The notes under the pieces are model-generated. The model worked only from the letters and a program-made list of their open reading frames with translations. It had not been told where the DNA came from and did no database searches. Position numbers and translations under genes: made by a program. A DNA stretch of 64,000 nucleotides from CAVYUC01 sp963783085 (GTDB lineage Bacteria; Bacteroidota; Bacteroidia; Bacteroidales; Prolixibacteraceae). Positions 33,199-43,205 of the stretch are shown one piece after another; within the stretch, counting starts at the first letter, position 1, and every line of letters begins with the position of its first letter. The stretch covers positions 186,001 to 250,000 of the forward strand of contig CAWAMJ010000005.1 in the NCBI GenBank assembly GCA_963783085.1, read 5' to 3'.

Positions 33199-36100
33199 AT
33201 GAAAAATCTTAAACCTTATTGTTTATTGGGGGTATTATTCTCCGGTACGTTAAAAATTGTAAGAATTATGAAGCTGACTACCTTTTTGCTAATGATATCT
33301 GCACTGAGTGTACTGGCTGGTGAATCTTACTCACAAAATAAAAAACTGAACCTGGAATTGAAGGATGCAACCGTGAAGGATGTATTGTCCGGTATCGAAA
33401 ACCAAAGCGAATTTTATTTTCTGTACAGCGAAAAATTAATTGATGTTAACCGGAAGGTTTCTCTCAACGTCAAGGATAAAAAGATTCAGGATGTGTTGAA
33501 TGAGTTATTTTCCGGAACTGACGTTGCTTATACCATCAAAGATCGGAGCATTGTTCTTTCGATTCCCGAAGTGATTAATGATGTTTCAAATACTGTATGG
33601 CAACAGGCAACTGTTACAGGTACAGTAACCGATGACAATGGTCAGCCATTGCCAGGGGTAACAGTAGTTGTAAAAGGAACTACACGGGGAACGACCACCG
33701 ATGCAGATGGAGACTATTCACTTTCAAATGTTCCGGATGATGCTACATTACAATTTTCGTTTGTTGGGATGAGGACACAGGAAATTGAGGTTGGCGATCA
33801 AACAGTAATCAATGTAACAATGCAAGTCGATGCAATAGGCATAGAAGAGGTTGTGGCTGTTGGTTACGGAACTGCACGCCGAAAAGACATTACCGGATCG
33901 GTTAGTAGCATCGATATGGAAGATTCTCCGTTAGCGATGACTCCAAATATTAATGCATTGTCATCGTTAAAAGGAACCACTCCCGGATTAAATATTGGAA
34001 CGGTAAATACCGCTGGCGGCACTCCGTCAATGTTAATTAGAGGACAGAATTCCATTTCAGGATCAAATAATCCGCTAATTGTACTCGATGGTGTTATTTT
34101 TCTTGGTAGTATCAGTGATATAAATCCTAATGATATTGCTACATACGATATCTTGAAAGATGCATCCGCAACGGCAGTTTATGGATCGCGGGCAGCAAAT
34201 GGTGTTATTATTATAACAACCAAGAAGGGGAAAACATCAAAACCTACCATTCGGTTAAATACAACTGCTGGTATTAATGTATGGCAACAAAAACCCGATG
34301 TAATGAGCCCTGAAAGATATCTTGAAAAAAGGATGGACAGATCCGGAGTAAGCGACCCGTTATCCATCCCGGAATTAAAGGTACCTGAAAGAGAAGCCTA
34401 CCAGGCTGGAAAAACAAATGATTGGATTGATTTGGGGTCAAGGATTGGTGTTAATCAAAATTATCAACTTTCAGTTTCCGGAAGAGGTGAAGGTATTAAC
34501 TACTTTCTTTCAACAGGATATGTGCAACAGCAAGGGGTATTGTTGGGTGACGATTTTAAACAAGTAGCCATTAGAGGTAAAATAACTACAGACATTACAG
34601 CCTGGTTGGAAATTGGCGCTGATGGGAGTTATAATTACCGTGATTATTCAGGTTTAGGTGTTAATATGCAAAGTCTCTTACGTGGAGCTCCGTACGGTGA
34701 TGTTTACGTTAAAAATTGGGATAAAAAGATATTGGAAAAATTTCCAACCGGCGAATCCATCACCAATCCGTTATGGGATACTGAAGAGTCAATTGTTGAC
34801 GACGTTAATCATTCAAATTTTTATCGCCTCGCTGGATATGCGCATATAAAAATTCCCTTTGTGGAAGGATTAAGTTACCGTTTAAATTACGTTCGCGGGA
34901 ATAATGTAAACAATACGGAAAGATTCTATTACGAGGGGTATTATGTTAATGAAGGATACGGAACTGTCGACCCGGTTGAACGGTATGGTCCCGACGCGCT
35001 TCAAAATAAATTAAGTTCTGCAAACGGTTATATGGGAAGAAGAATTAATTACAATTACGTAGTTGATAATATTTTAAATTTTAAACGGCAGTTTAACGAT
35101 CACTACATTGATGTTACGATGGTGGCAACAAGAGACTATGCACACAACAAATACATACAAATTGATGGAAATGATTTTGCTGCTAACGGGAATACAACAC
35201 TCGGAGCAAACGGATTGCACAAGGCAGACGTTCAGTCCTACAACATTACATTAACGGAAGAAGCCAATATCGGGTACTTAGCTCGTGTGAGTTACTCATT
35301 TGCCGACAAATACCATCTAACAGGTTCGTTCAGAAGAGATGGATCCTCGGTTTTCGGTGCCGACAGGAAATGGGGTAATTTTCCATCTGTTGGTTTTGCC
35401 TGGACCGCAACAGAAGAAGACTTCTTCAAGTCGGTCAATTATCTCAATTACTTAAAACTGAAGGCTTCGTATGGTAAAAACGGAAATCAGGGCATCGACG
35501 CATACCAAACTTTAACAACAATTGCCAGTGGGCGAGACGGGAATGTTATGTATGAATTTGCAGACGATCCATCTAAAGTGCTTTACGGAATGGTGATTTC
35601 CTCATTAGGAAATCCTGAATTGGGCTGGGAAACAACCACTTCATTTAACGGTGGGATTGAATCTGTTCTTTATAATAACAGAATTTCTTTTAATCTTGAT
35701 TTTTACTTCTCAAAAACATTCGACCAGCTATTCGTGCGGCAAATTCCAATTATGACAGGATTTTCTTCAATACGATCAAGTATGGGACAGGTTAATAACC
35801 GGGGTATAGAAATTAGCCTTACAACAACAAACATCCAACAACAGGGCTTCTCATGGAAAACCGGTTTAACATTCTGGCAAAACAGAAACATACTCGACAA
35901 GTTGTATGGGGACGACATTAATGGGGATGGTGTTGAAGACGACGATATCGGAAATCAACTTTTTATAGGTAAATCTTTAGGTGCCATTTATGGTTATGAA
36001 TTTGACGGTATTGTGCAGGAAAGCGACACGGAATACATGAACAATACCGGTGCTGAACCCGGGCAGGTCAAATTTACAGACATCAGCGGTCCCAGCGGAG

Positions 36101-36645
36101 TACCGGATGGTCTGATAACATCGGATTACGACAGGAAAATTCTTGGTTATACTAAAGAAAATTTTAGAATGAGTTTATCAAATACCGTTAATTACAGAAA
36201 TTTTGAACTTTATGTATTGCTTTCAGGAATATTTGGAGGAGGTACAGACAATTATTACATGCTTGATAACTTATATGCTTTCAGAATGCTACAGCAACCT
36301 GCTCAAAATGACTGGAACCATCCGTGGTGGACATCTGAAAATAAAAATAACTCCTATCCTTCAACAACTTATTTTGATGATCGTTTTGCAGGTATACAAA
36401 CCAGAAGTTTTATAAGGATACAGGACGTAACCATTTCATACCGTTTCAATCAAGGCTGGATTAAAAAACTCAACCTGGAATCATTTAAAATTTATGCTGC
36501 CATTCAAAACCTGTATACATTTACAGGATGGGAAGGCGGTGATCCGGAACAAGGAAACAGGGCAATGACTGGTACTGATGCGAATAACGACCCCATAAAC
36601 CCTGTGCCGGCTGTTTATACATTAGGATTGGATATCAGTTTCTAA
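33199..36645 (+). CDS. SusC-type TonB-dependent outer-membrane transporter with STN signalling domain
   Basis: 1,148 residues from ATG 33199; an internal ATG at 33268 precedes the signal helix (TTFLLMISALSVLAGESY). Order: signal peptide, STN/secretin-like domain (~50-120) that contacts FecR-type anti-sigma factors, carboxypeptidase-like domain (TDDNGQPLPGVTVVVKGT), TonB plug (EEVVAVGYGTARRKDITGSV), 22-strand barrel ending LGLDISF. It imports oligosaccharides delivered by the SusD lipoprotein that follows 18 bp later. The STN domain implies ECF-sigma control, but its FecR partner upstream is only a remnant. Confidence 0.95.
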   Translation: MKNLKPYCLLGVLFSGTLKIVRIMKLTTFLLMISALSVLAGESYSQNKKLNLELKDATVKDVLSGIENQSEFYFLYSEKLIDVNRKVSLNVKDKKIQDVLNELFSGTDVAYTIKDRSIVLSIPEVINDVSNTVWQQATVTGTVTDDNGQPLPGVTVVVKGTTRGTTTDADGDYSLSNVPDDATLQFSFVGMRTQEIEVGDQTVINVTMQVDAIGIEEVVAVGYGTARRKDITGSVSSIDMEDSPLAMTPNINALSSLKGTTPGLNIGTVNTAGGTPSMLIRGQNSISGSNNPLIVLDGVIFLGSISDINPNDIATYDILKDASATAVYGSRAANGVIIITTKKGKTSKPTIRLNTTAGINVWQQKPDVMSPERYLEKRMDRSGVSDPLSIPELKVPEREAYQAGKTNDWIDLGSRIGVNQNYQLSVSGRGEGINYFLSTGYVQQQGVLLGDDFKQVAIRGKITTDITAWLEIGADGSYNYRDYSGLGVNMQSLLRGAPYGDVYVKNWDKKILEKFPTGESITNPLWDTEESIVDDVNHSNFYRLAGYAHIKIPFVEGLSYRLNYVRGNNVNNTERFYYEGYYVNEGYGTVDPVERYGPDALQNKLSSANGYMGRRINYNYVVDNILNFKRQFNDHYIDVTMVATRDYAHNKYIQIDGNDFAANGNTTLGANGLHKADVQSYNITLTEEANIGYLARVSYSFADKYHLTGSFRRDGSSVFGADRKWGNFPSVGFAWTATEEDFFKSVNYLNYLKLKASYGKNGNQGIDAYQTLTTIASGRDGNVMYEFADDPSKVLYGMVISSLGNPELGWETTTSFNGGIESVLYNNRISFNLDFYFSKTFDQLFVRQIPIMTGFSSIRSSMGQVNNRGIEISLTTTNIQQQGFSWKTGLTFWQNRNILDKLYGDDINGDGVEDDDIGNQLFIGKSLGAIYGYEFDGIVQESDTEYMNNTGAEPGQVKFTDISGPSGVPDGLITSDYDRKILGYTKENFRMSLSNTVNYRNFELYVLLSGIFGGGTDNYYMLDNLYAFRMLQQPAQNDWNHPWWTSENKNNSYPSTTYFDDRFAGIQTRSFIRIQDVTISYRFNQGWIKKLNLESFKIYAAIQNLYTFTGWEGGDPEQGNRAMTGTDANNDPINPVPAVYTLGLDISF

Positions 36646-36663
36646 CCCGTAAAATTTTAAGAA

Positions 36664-38358
36664 ATGAAAAATAAGATTTACAAGATAGTTTTTCTGGTTG
36701 CACTAATTGGTTTTTTTAGTTGCGAATCAGACGATGAGTTTTTAAAAGAAAGCCCAAAAACCTTTTATACACTCGATAATGCTTTTACATCATCTACACA
36801 GGTAGACCAGGTTCTTATCTCCTGCTATAGTCAAATCAGGGAACTAATGATATCAAGCACTGCAACTGCCCGGGCCTTAAGTGGGAACGGAACCGATGTG
36901 CTTGATGTTCCGGAGCGCAGGATATCTACATCATTTTCCGATTATAGCCAGTTATCTCCGCTTACCGGTCAGTATAATGATATATATTCGGCTTACTATC
37001 AGTTAATATCTAAAGCAAATACTGCATTATACGCAGCCAATTTGGAAAGCATTAGCTGGTCTTCGGATGAAGCAAAAAACTATGCTGTTGCGCAGGCAAA
37101 ATTTTTCAGAGCTTATGCATACAGAAATTTGGGTGAACTTTTTGGAGGTGTGCCCATCGTGGAAAAAATTTATGCGTCTGCAAAATACGACTTCGAGAGA
37201 ACTACCAGGATACAGACCTATCAATTTGCTATTGATGATTTGGAAGCTGCCCTTCCGAACTTACCTGAAACTACTGACCAGGGGGGCCGAATTGTAAAAG
37301 GTGCAGCCCAACATTATTTAAGTGAATTGTACCTTGCCCGTGGAATAGAACAGGAACAACAGGGAGAAGGTGGTGACGCTTCTTACCAGAAGGCTGTTCA
37401 GTATGCCAGTGCAGTAATCGATGGCGGTTTATATGCATTGATGACAGAAAGATTTGGTACCCGTATAGATGAGGAAAACTCCATTACAGGTGGTGCGGAT
37501 GTTTACTGGGATTTATTCCAGGTTGGGAATGTAAATTATCAGGATGGAAATACTGAATCTATTTGGGCTTATCAGGTCGATTTTGATGCTTATGAAGCCG
37601 AGGACAGAGAATCTGCGGTGAATTATCCTCGTGACTACATGCCTGCACTTCGCGTACGCGAAGGATTTGTTGGAACTGATGCTGATGTGGGAGGTCGTGG
37701 TGTTGCATTTGTCGCCCCTACAATGTATATGATAAAAGAAATTTGGGAAGGTGACTTGGGAAACGATATGCGCAATAAGGAAAATAATATACAGCGTCAC
37801 TTTTATTATAATGATCCAGGATTTGCGAAATATGGAGAACTTGCTCCTGACGATGTAATTTACGCAGAAGGTGATGCAGGTATGACCTATCCTATTTGGT
37901 GGAAATTATCTACAGATCAATTTTACCAGGTTGGAATTGGTTATCCCAACAGTCATTTATTTCGTGACGAGTATGCCATACGATTGCCGGAAACAATTCT
38001 GCTAAGAGCAGAAGCTTACTGGCGTTTAGGCGAAAACCAGAAAGCCGCGGATGACATTAATACAATCAGGCAACGGGCTCAAACTACATATCTGGTAGCG
38101 CCCGAAGATGTAACGCTTGATTTTATCCTTGATGAGAGAGCAAGAGAATTGTTCATCGAAGAATCAAGATGGAACACACTGTTACGTATGGGTGGAACTG
38201 TTGCAGTTGACAGAATAAAGGAACATAATTACTGGCCGAATTTAAAAGCCCAACAGACACTTAATTTTGATTTCAATTTATGGCCAATCCCACAAGCTGT
38301 TATCGACAGGAATAAGGATGTTGTACTGGAGCAAAATCCCGGCTGGAAAAATAAATAG
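36664..38358 (+). CDS. SusD/RagB glycan-binding lipoprotein
   Basis: 564 residues from ATG 36664. Lipoprotein signal ALIGFFSCESDD (Cys ~20). SusD features: N-terminal FLKESPKTFYTLDNAF, helical TPR units (NYAVAQAKFFRAYAYRNLGE), and a C-terminal RagB/SusD segment with ILDERARELFIEESRW and a closing WPIPQAVIDRN. It is surface-exposed, caps the SusC barrel and selects glycan chains. It is followed by a terminator, so the SusC/D pair is its own unit. Confidence 0.95.
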   Translation: MKNKIYKIVFLVALIGFFSCESDDEFLKESPKTFYTLDNAFTSSTQVDQVLISCYSQIRELMISSTATARALSGNGTDVLDVPERRISTSFSDYSQLSPLTGQYNDIYSAYYQLISKANTALYAANLESISWSSDEAKNYAVAQAKFFRAYAYRNLGELFGGVPIVEKIYASAKYDFERTTRIQTYQFAIDDLEAALPNLPETTDQGGRIVKGAAQHYLSELYLARGIEQEQQGEGGDASYQKAVQYASAVIDGGLYALMTERFGTRIDEENSITGGADVYWDLFQVGNVNYQDGNTESIWAYQVDFDAYEAEDRESAVNYPRDYMPALRVREGFVGTDADVGGRGVAFVAPTMYMIKEIWEGDLGNDMRNKENNIQRHFYYNDPGFAKYGELAPDDVIYAEGDAGMTYPIWWKLSTDQFYQVGIGYPNSHLFRDEYAIRLPETILLRAEAYWRLGENQKAADDINTIRQRAQTTYLVAPEDVTLDFILDERARELFIEESRWNTLLRMGGTVAVDRIKEHNYWPNLKAQQTLNFDFNLWPIPQAVIDRNKDVVLEQNPGWKNK

Positions 38359-38372
38359 TATGAAATTTTTAA

Positions 38373-38411
38373 GAGCCCGGAGGTATTTAATAAGCTTCCG
38401 GGTATTTTTTT
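38373..38411 (+). terminator. Terminator after SusD
   Basis: AGCCCGGAGG, AT-rich loop, CTTCCGGGT followed by ATTTTTTT. The stem is GC-rich and the T run is typical of intrinsic terminators. Confidence 0.7.
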
Positions 38412-38475
38412 GAAAAGTCATTAGTTGGTTTCTGTTGACTTGAAGTGGAAATTTACGCGACTTTAATTTGAAAAG

Positions 38476-41466
38476 ATGACTGAAATGATGAATTTTAAAC
38501 AACTTATAATAACAGTTGCACTAGTCATTACAAGTACAAGCCTTATCGGGCAAAATTTGGAACAATCCTTCCGAACTCCACCCGATTCGGTTAAACCCTG
38601 GGTTTTTTGGTTTTGGATAAACGGCAATATCAGTCGTGAAGGCATAACGAAAGACCTTGAGGCTATGAAAGAAGTTGGTATTGACGGTGTAATATGGATG
38701 GAGGTGAGCGGACCGTGGTGGGCGCCTCAGGGCAAGATTGAAGCAGGCACAAAAGAGTGGCGCGAAGCAATGCAATGGGCGATAACAGAAGCAGACAGGT
38801 TGGATATGGAATTTGCCCTTAGCGTAGACTTTGGATATGGTAGCGGAGGGCCACACATTACTCCTGACATATCAATGCAGGAATTGGTTTGGAGCCAAAC
38901 GGAAGTGCAGGGAGGCAGAAAGGTAAACCTGCAAATAGAAAAACCTCAGATTGATAAAACACTTGAACCAATTTGGTTACGGCCGGGTCAGAACATGAAT
39001 CCCGAAGTAACAAATGCTGTAGATGAGACAGATTCATACAGGGATGTATCCGTATTTGCTATTCCTACTGCTAAAGTCAAAAATTCCACCCTTATTCCCG
39101 CGAATGAAAAAGAGGGAATTGTGAAAAAATTGACTAATGTACCAGGGCTCCCAGGGATAGAAGATGATCCTCTGATGGCCTGGGATGGGCGTGGGTGGAA
39201 AACGGATCTGCCCCCACTTAACTTTAATCCTGATTTAGCGGCTTTGCAAAAAGGTGATGTCATCTTTCTTTCAGAGCAAATGGATGTTGGCGGGCACCTG
39301 ATTTGGAATGCACCCGAGGGGGATTGGACCATTATCAGGCTGGGCTATGCGAGCAATTACCACATCACACGGCCATCGCCTTATCTTGCCGTTGGGTTGG
39401 AATGTGACAGGTTAAATCCAAGAGGCATCGAGACACATTTTGAGCACAGACTAAAACCAATCATCGAAGCTGCGGGGGAAAAAGCAGGAAGAACATTAAA
39501 GTACATACACATTGACAGCTGGGAAGCCGGAGGACAAAACTGGACTTTGGATTTTGCCAGGGAATTTCAGAAAAGAAGAGGGTATGATATAACGCCATGG
39601 TTGCCGGTTCTAATCGGACACGCGGTAGATAACAGGCAGATGACAGAGCGTTTTTTATGGGATTTGCGCAGAACGGTGAGTGAAGTTACATTGAACAACT
39701 ATATCATCCGGCTTAAAGAACTTATTGCTCCTTACGGCATGAAAATTTCCAATGAGCCGTATGGTAGATTGTGTATAAATAGCCTGGATTACGCCGCAAA
39801 CAGCGATTTTGTAATTGGAGAGTTTTGGACTGAAAGGGAAATAATTGAAAAGTTCCCGACATTTCAGGAGTACTGGTACCATTCGATGAAAGGACTGGCA
39901 TCAGTGGCAAATACATACGGGAAAACCAGGGTAGGTGCAGAGGCATTCACCGGCTCACGAGGCTGGGTGGATCACCCCTACCTGTTAAAAGGAATGGGGG
40001 ACGAGGCATTTTGCCAGGGAATAAACCACTTTATTTATCACTTATCCGCACATCAGGCTTATGATAATATGAAGCCGGGGCTGACGCATCGCAGATGGGG
40101 ACAACATATCAACAGGAACCAAACCTGGTGGAAAATGAGCAAACCCTATTTCAATTATGTAGCACGCTGTCAGGCGCTTTTACAAAAAGGCCGCAGGGTT
40201 GTCGACGTTGCGTGCATGTACAACGAAGGAGCTCCGCTTAATTTTAACAATATCAGTTTTTCATTACCCTCTGGCTATGATTATGATTTTTGTACGTTAG
40301 AGATTATTGAACGGATGACGGTAAAAGACGGAATGATCTACTTACCAAACGGAGTTTCCTACCGTTATTTGGTGTTGCCGAATTCCGGCAGACTAACGCT
40401 TCCTTTGGTTCGAAAAGCAGAAGCACTAAAAAAAGCCGGGGCTAACGTTTATTTACAGCAGGTTGTGGTTGGTACACCTGGTCTGGAAGATTATCCCGGG
40501 GCAGACGAACAGGTGAAATCCATAACTGCAGACTGGGCAATTTTACCGGAAGGAGGTTGGAGTACTGTTTTTGATTCCGACAACATTTTGCCCGATTTTG
40601 AGGGTGAAAACCTGATGTGGATACACCGGCAGGACGGCAATAATGATTTTTATTTCGTAGCCAATACAAAGCCTGAAAAAATGAGTCGTACGTGTATCTT
40701 CAGAACAAAAAAGAAAGTTGCGGAATTATGGAATCCTGAAACAGGAGAGATGTTTAAAATCAAATCAACACAAAGAAAAGACGGGCGAACAGAAGTGGAT
40801 TTGCAGTTTGATCCTTCACAAAGTTGGTTTGTTGTTTTTAAGAACGAACCAGGCAGCCAGTTATCGTTAAGAAGTCCCTTTATGGAGTGGAAAGAAGTAA
40901 AAGAAATAACAGGGCCGTGGGAACTGGAATTTGATAAAAACCGGGAACCGGCAGACAAACAGACTTTTACTGAATTGAAATCCTGGTCAGAGAGTTCGAA
41001 CGAGTTGGTAAAATATTATTCAGGCACGGTCAAATACGTTAAGGAATTTGAAATGCCTGATGCAACCTTTAGAATAATGCATCAGAATGAGCCGTCTCAG
41101 ATTGGTCTTGATTTGGGAAAAGTAGAGGTAATGGCAAGGGTGAAACTCAACGGGGAAGATTGCGGCATTGTCTGGAAGCCGCCTTACAGAGTAAATATCA
41201 GTAAAGCGTTAAAGCCGGGCGCCAATAAACTGGAAATAGAAGTAGTCAATACGTGGGTGAACCGTATGATTGGCGATGAGCAATTGCCGCTGGATGCTGA
41301 ATGGAAAGATTGGGAAACACTGGTCGAATGGCCTGATTGGTTTAAAAAAGGTGAAAAAAGCCCCACAGGAAGATATACATTCACCACTGCCCGCCATTAC
41401 CGAAAAGATAGTCCGCTTCAGCCATCAGGCCTTCTTGGACCGGTTAAGATTATGACAGAAAAATAA
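38476..41466 (+). CDS. GH106-like alpha-L-rhamnosidase, secreted
   Basis: 996 residues from ATG 38476; an ATG 9 bases further in is also possible. Signal peptide (ALVITSTSLIG). The GH106-type start is clear: FRTPPDSVKPWVFWFWINGN then GITKDLEAMKEVGIDGV, a TIM barrel with YIHIDSWEAGGQNWTLDFA (catalytic Glu/Asp region) and EAFTGSRGW, then two beta-sandwich domains with the closing PSGLLGPVKI. It releases terminal alpha-L-rhamnose from pectin-like or other rhamnosylated glycans, probably in the periplasm. It is followed by a sulfatase gene 30 bp later. Confidence 0.88.
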   Translation: MTEMMNFKQLIITVALVITSTSLIGQNLEQSFRTPPDSVKPWVFWFWINGNISREGITKDLEAMKEVGIDGVIWMEVSGPWWAPQGKIEAGTKEWREAMQWAITEADRLDMEFALSVDFGYGSGGPHITPDISMQELVWSQTEVQGGRKVNLQIEKPQIDKTLEPIWLRPGQNMNPEVTNAVDETDSYRDVSVFAIPTAKVKNSTLIPANEKEGIVKKLTNVPGLPGIEDDPLMAWDGRGWKTDLPPLNFNPDLAALQKGDVIFLSEQMDVGGHLIWNAPEGDWTIIRLGYASNYHITRPSPYLAVGLECDRLNPRGIETHFEHRLKPIIEAAGEKAGRTLKYIHIDSWEAGGQNWTLDFAREFQKRRGYDITPWLPVLIGHAVDNRQMTERFLWDLRRTVSEVTLNNYIIRLKELIAPYGMKISNEPYGRLCINSLDYAANSDFVIGEFWTEREIIEKFPTFQEYWYHSMKGLASVANTYGKTRVGAEAFTGSRGWVDHPYLLKGMGDEAFCQGINHFIYHLSAHQAYDNMKPGLTHRRWGQHINRNQTWWKMSKPYFNYVARCQALLQKGRRVVDVACMYNEGAPLNFNNISFSLPSGYDYDFCTLEIIERMTVKDGMIYLPNGVSYRYLVLPNSGRLTLPLVRKAEALKKAGANVYLQQVVVGTPGLEDYPGADEQVKSITADWAILPEGGWSTVFDSDNILPDFEGENLMWIHRQDGNNDFYFVANTKPEKMSRTCIFRTKKKVAELWNPETGEMFKIKSTQRKDGRTEVDLQFDPSQSWFVVFKNEPGSQLSLRSPFMEWKEVKEITGPWELEFDKNREPADKQTFTELKSWSESSNELVKYYSGTVKYVKEFEMPDATFRIMHQNEPSQIGLDLGKVEVMARVKLNGEDCGIVWKPPYRVNISKALKPGANKLEIEVVNTWVNRMIGDEQLPLDAEWKDWETLVEWPDWFKKGEKSPTGRYTFTTARHYRKDSPLQPSGLLGPVKIMTEK

Positions 41467-41496
41467 TGTTCTTCCAAATTAAAATATAAAAGAATA

Positions 41497-42979
41497 ATGA
41501 AAATTTATCGATTCAAATCACATAAATTATATTTGAAGAGCCTTGCTCTTTTGATCGTATTACTACTCCCTTCCGCTATATTTGCCAGACACCCCAATGT
41601 TGTATACATTCTTACGGATCAATGGAGAGCTTCAGCCTTTGGTTATGCCGGAGACTCAAATGTTAAAACACCAAATCTCGATCGTTTTGCAAAGGAGGCT
41701 GTGAACTTTTCCAATGCCGTTACAGTTTGCCCCGTCTGCACTCCACACAGGGCTTCCCTAATGACAGGTCGTTATCCAACATCTACCGGTATGTTTTTAA
41801 ATGATGTCTGGTTGCCGGATAGTGAATTGTGTATGGCTGAAATTTTCAAATCAGCCGGCTACCAGACTGCTTATTACGGAAAATGGCATCTCGATGGCCA
41901 TGGCCGGTTAAATAATGTAGCTTTAAAGCGACGTCAGGGATTCGATTACTGGAAAGCATTGGAATGTTCTCACGATTATTTAAAAATGTCCTATTATGAA
42001 AACAACGATCCTGAGATGAAGATTTGGGAAGGATATTCTCCGTTTGCAATTTCACAAGATGCTCAAAAATACCTGGAGTATCATGCCCGCGACAAAGCGC
42101 CCTTTTTGCTTTTCATTTCTATTGCAACGCCACATTTTCCTTTTGATTCTGCATTGCCGGAATACAAAAATATATACCCTGAATCTGAGATACAACTGGC
42201 TCCGAATGTTCCGGAAGAAAAGAAACAACAAACGTTGAAAGCGATCCGGGGATATTACGGACATTGCACGGCCACTGATAAAGCCATAGGGGAGTTGGTG
42301 GATAAAATAAAGGAATTGGATTTGTGGGAGAATACTATCCTTGTTTTTTCGTCAGACCACGGCGAGATGTTGGGAGCCCACGGGATAAACCCGGGGCAAA
42401 AACAGTTGGCCTGGGATGAATCCGTTCGTGTTCCTTTTTTGATAAGTTATCCGGGAATAGGCAAAAATAAAGGGTCAGTTGTGAAAACGCCGATCAATAC
42501 TCCCGATATTCTACCTTCTTTGCTGGGGCTGGCCGGAATTGATATTCCAGGCACTGTTGAAGGGGAAGACCTTTCCCCGCTTATCAAGTCTCCGGAAACG
42601 GAAAAAGATCGCACAGATATTATTTATGAATGTGTGTCCGTTTAGCCAAATGGCGATGCACAAGGAATACCGGGGGATTCGCACCAGTCGCTATACATAC
42701 GTCTGTTCGCCGCAGGGTGCTTTCATGATGTTTGATGATTTAAAAGATCCGTTTCAAATGAATAATCTCGTTGATAAAAAGGATTATAAGGATTTACAAC
42801 AAAAACTGGATGAAAAATTACAGCAAGCTTTAATAAATGTGGACGATTCACCCTTTTATACAAGTGATTATTATCTTGAAAAATGGAACCTGAAACTGAA
42901 TGATCCAAATCATAATCATGTTGATTATAAAGGTTTTATGGAAGGAGAAGGAGTAGTTCAGACCCCGGTAAAAAATTGA
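41497..42979 (+). pseudogene. Sulfatase (S1 family), one frameshift
   Basis: The first frame (41497-42645) has a signal peptide, NVVYILTDQWRASAFGYAGD and the sulfatase signature VCTPHRASLMTGR with the formylglycine-forming Cys81, then YGKWHLDG and SDHGEMLGAHG. At about 42630-42645 (GAATGTGTGTCCGTTTAG) the frame shifts, and the C terminus continues in another frame to 42979 (MAMHKEYRGIRTSRYTYV). Combined length ~490 residues is normal. A single indel in a well-conserved gene may be a sequencing error. It removes sulfate esters from glycans. Confidence 0.85.
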
Positions 42980-43205
42980 CAAATCAATGTTTATCAACCT
43001 TTTTTTGAGGACTATAACCAAATATTCAGTTGACCTGAGGTTGAAAAAATAAATAATTGAATTAATTACTTAACAAAAATGAATCTTATTTTTCCCGGTT
43101 TGTATCAAGAAATACGTCGTCCATTAATTCTGATTTTAACTATATTAATTTCAGATAGCAGGAATGAATAAGTATTATAAATTTTTAGAAAAACTAAAAT
43201 AACAG
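42980..43205. other. Intergenic region, no gene seen
   Basis: 226 bp between the two sulfatase genes. It contains a short frame-like stretch after ATG 43079 with no recognisable content. No terminator is obvious. Confidence 0.3.
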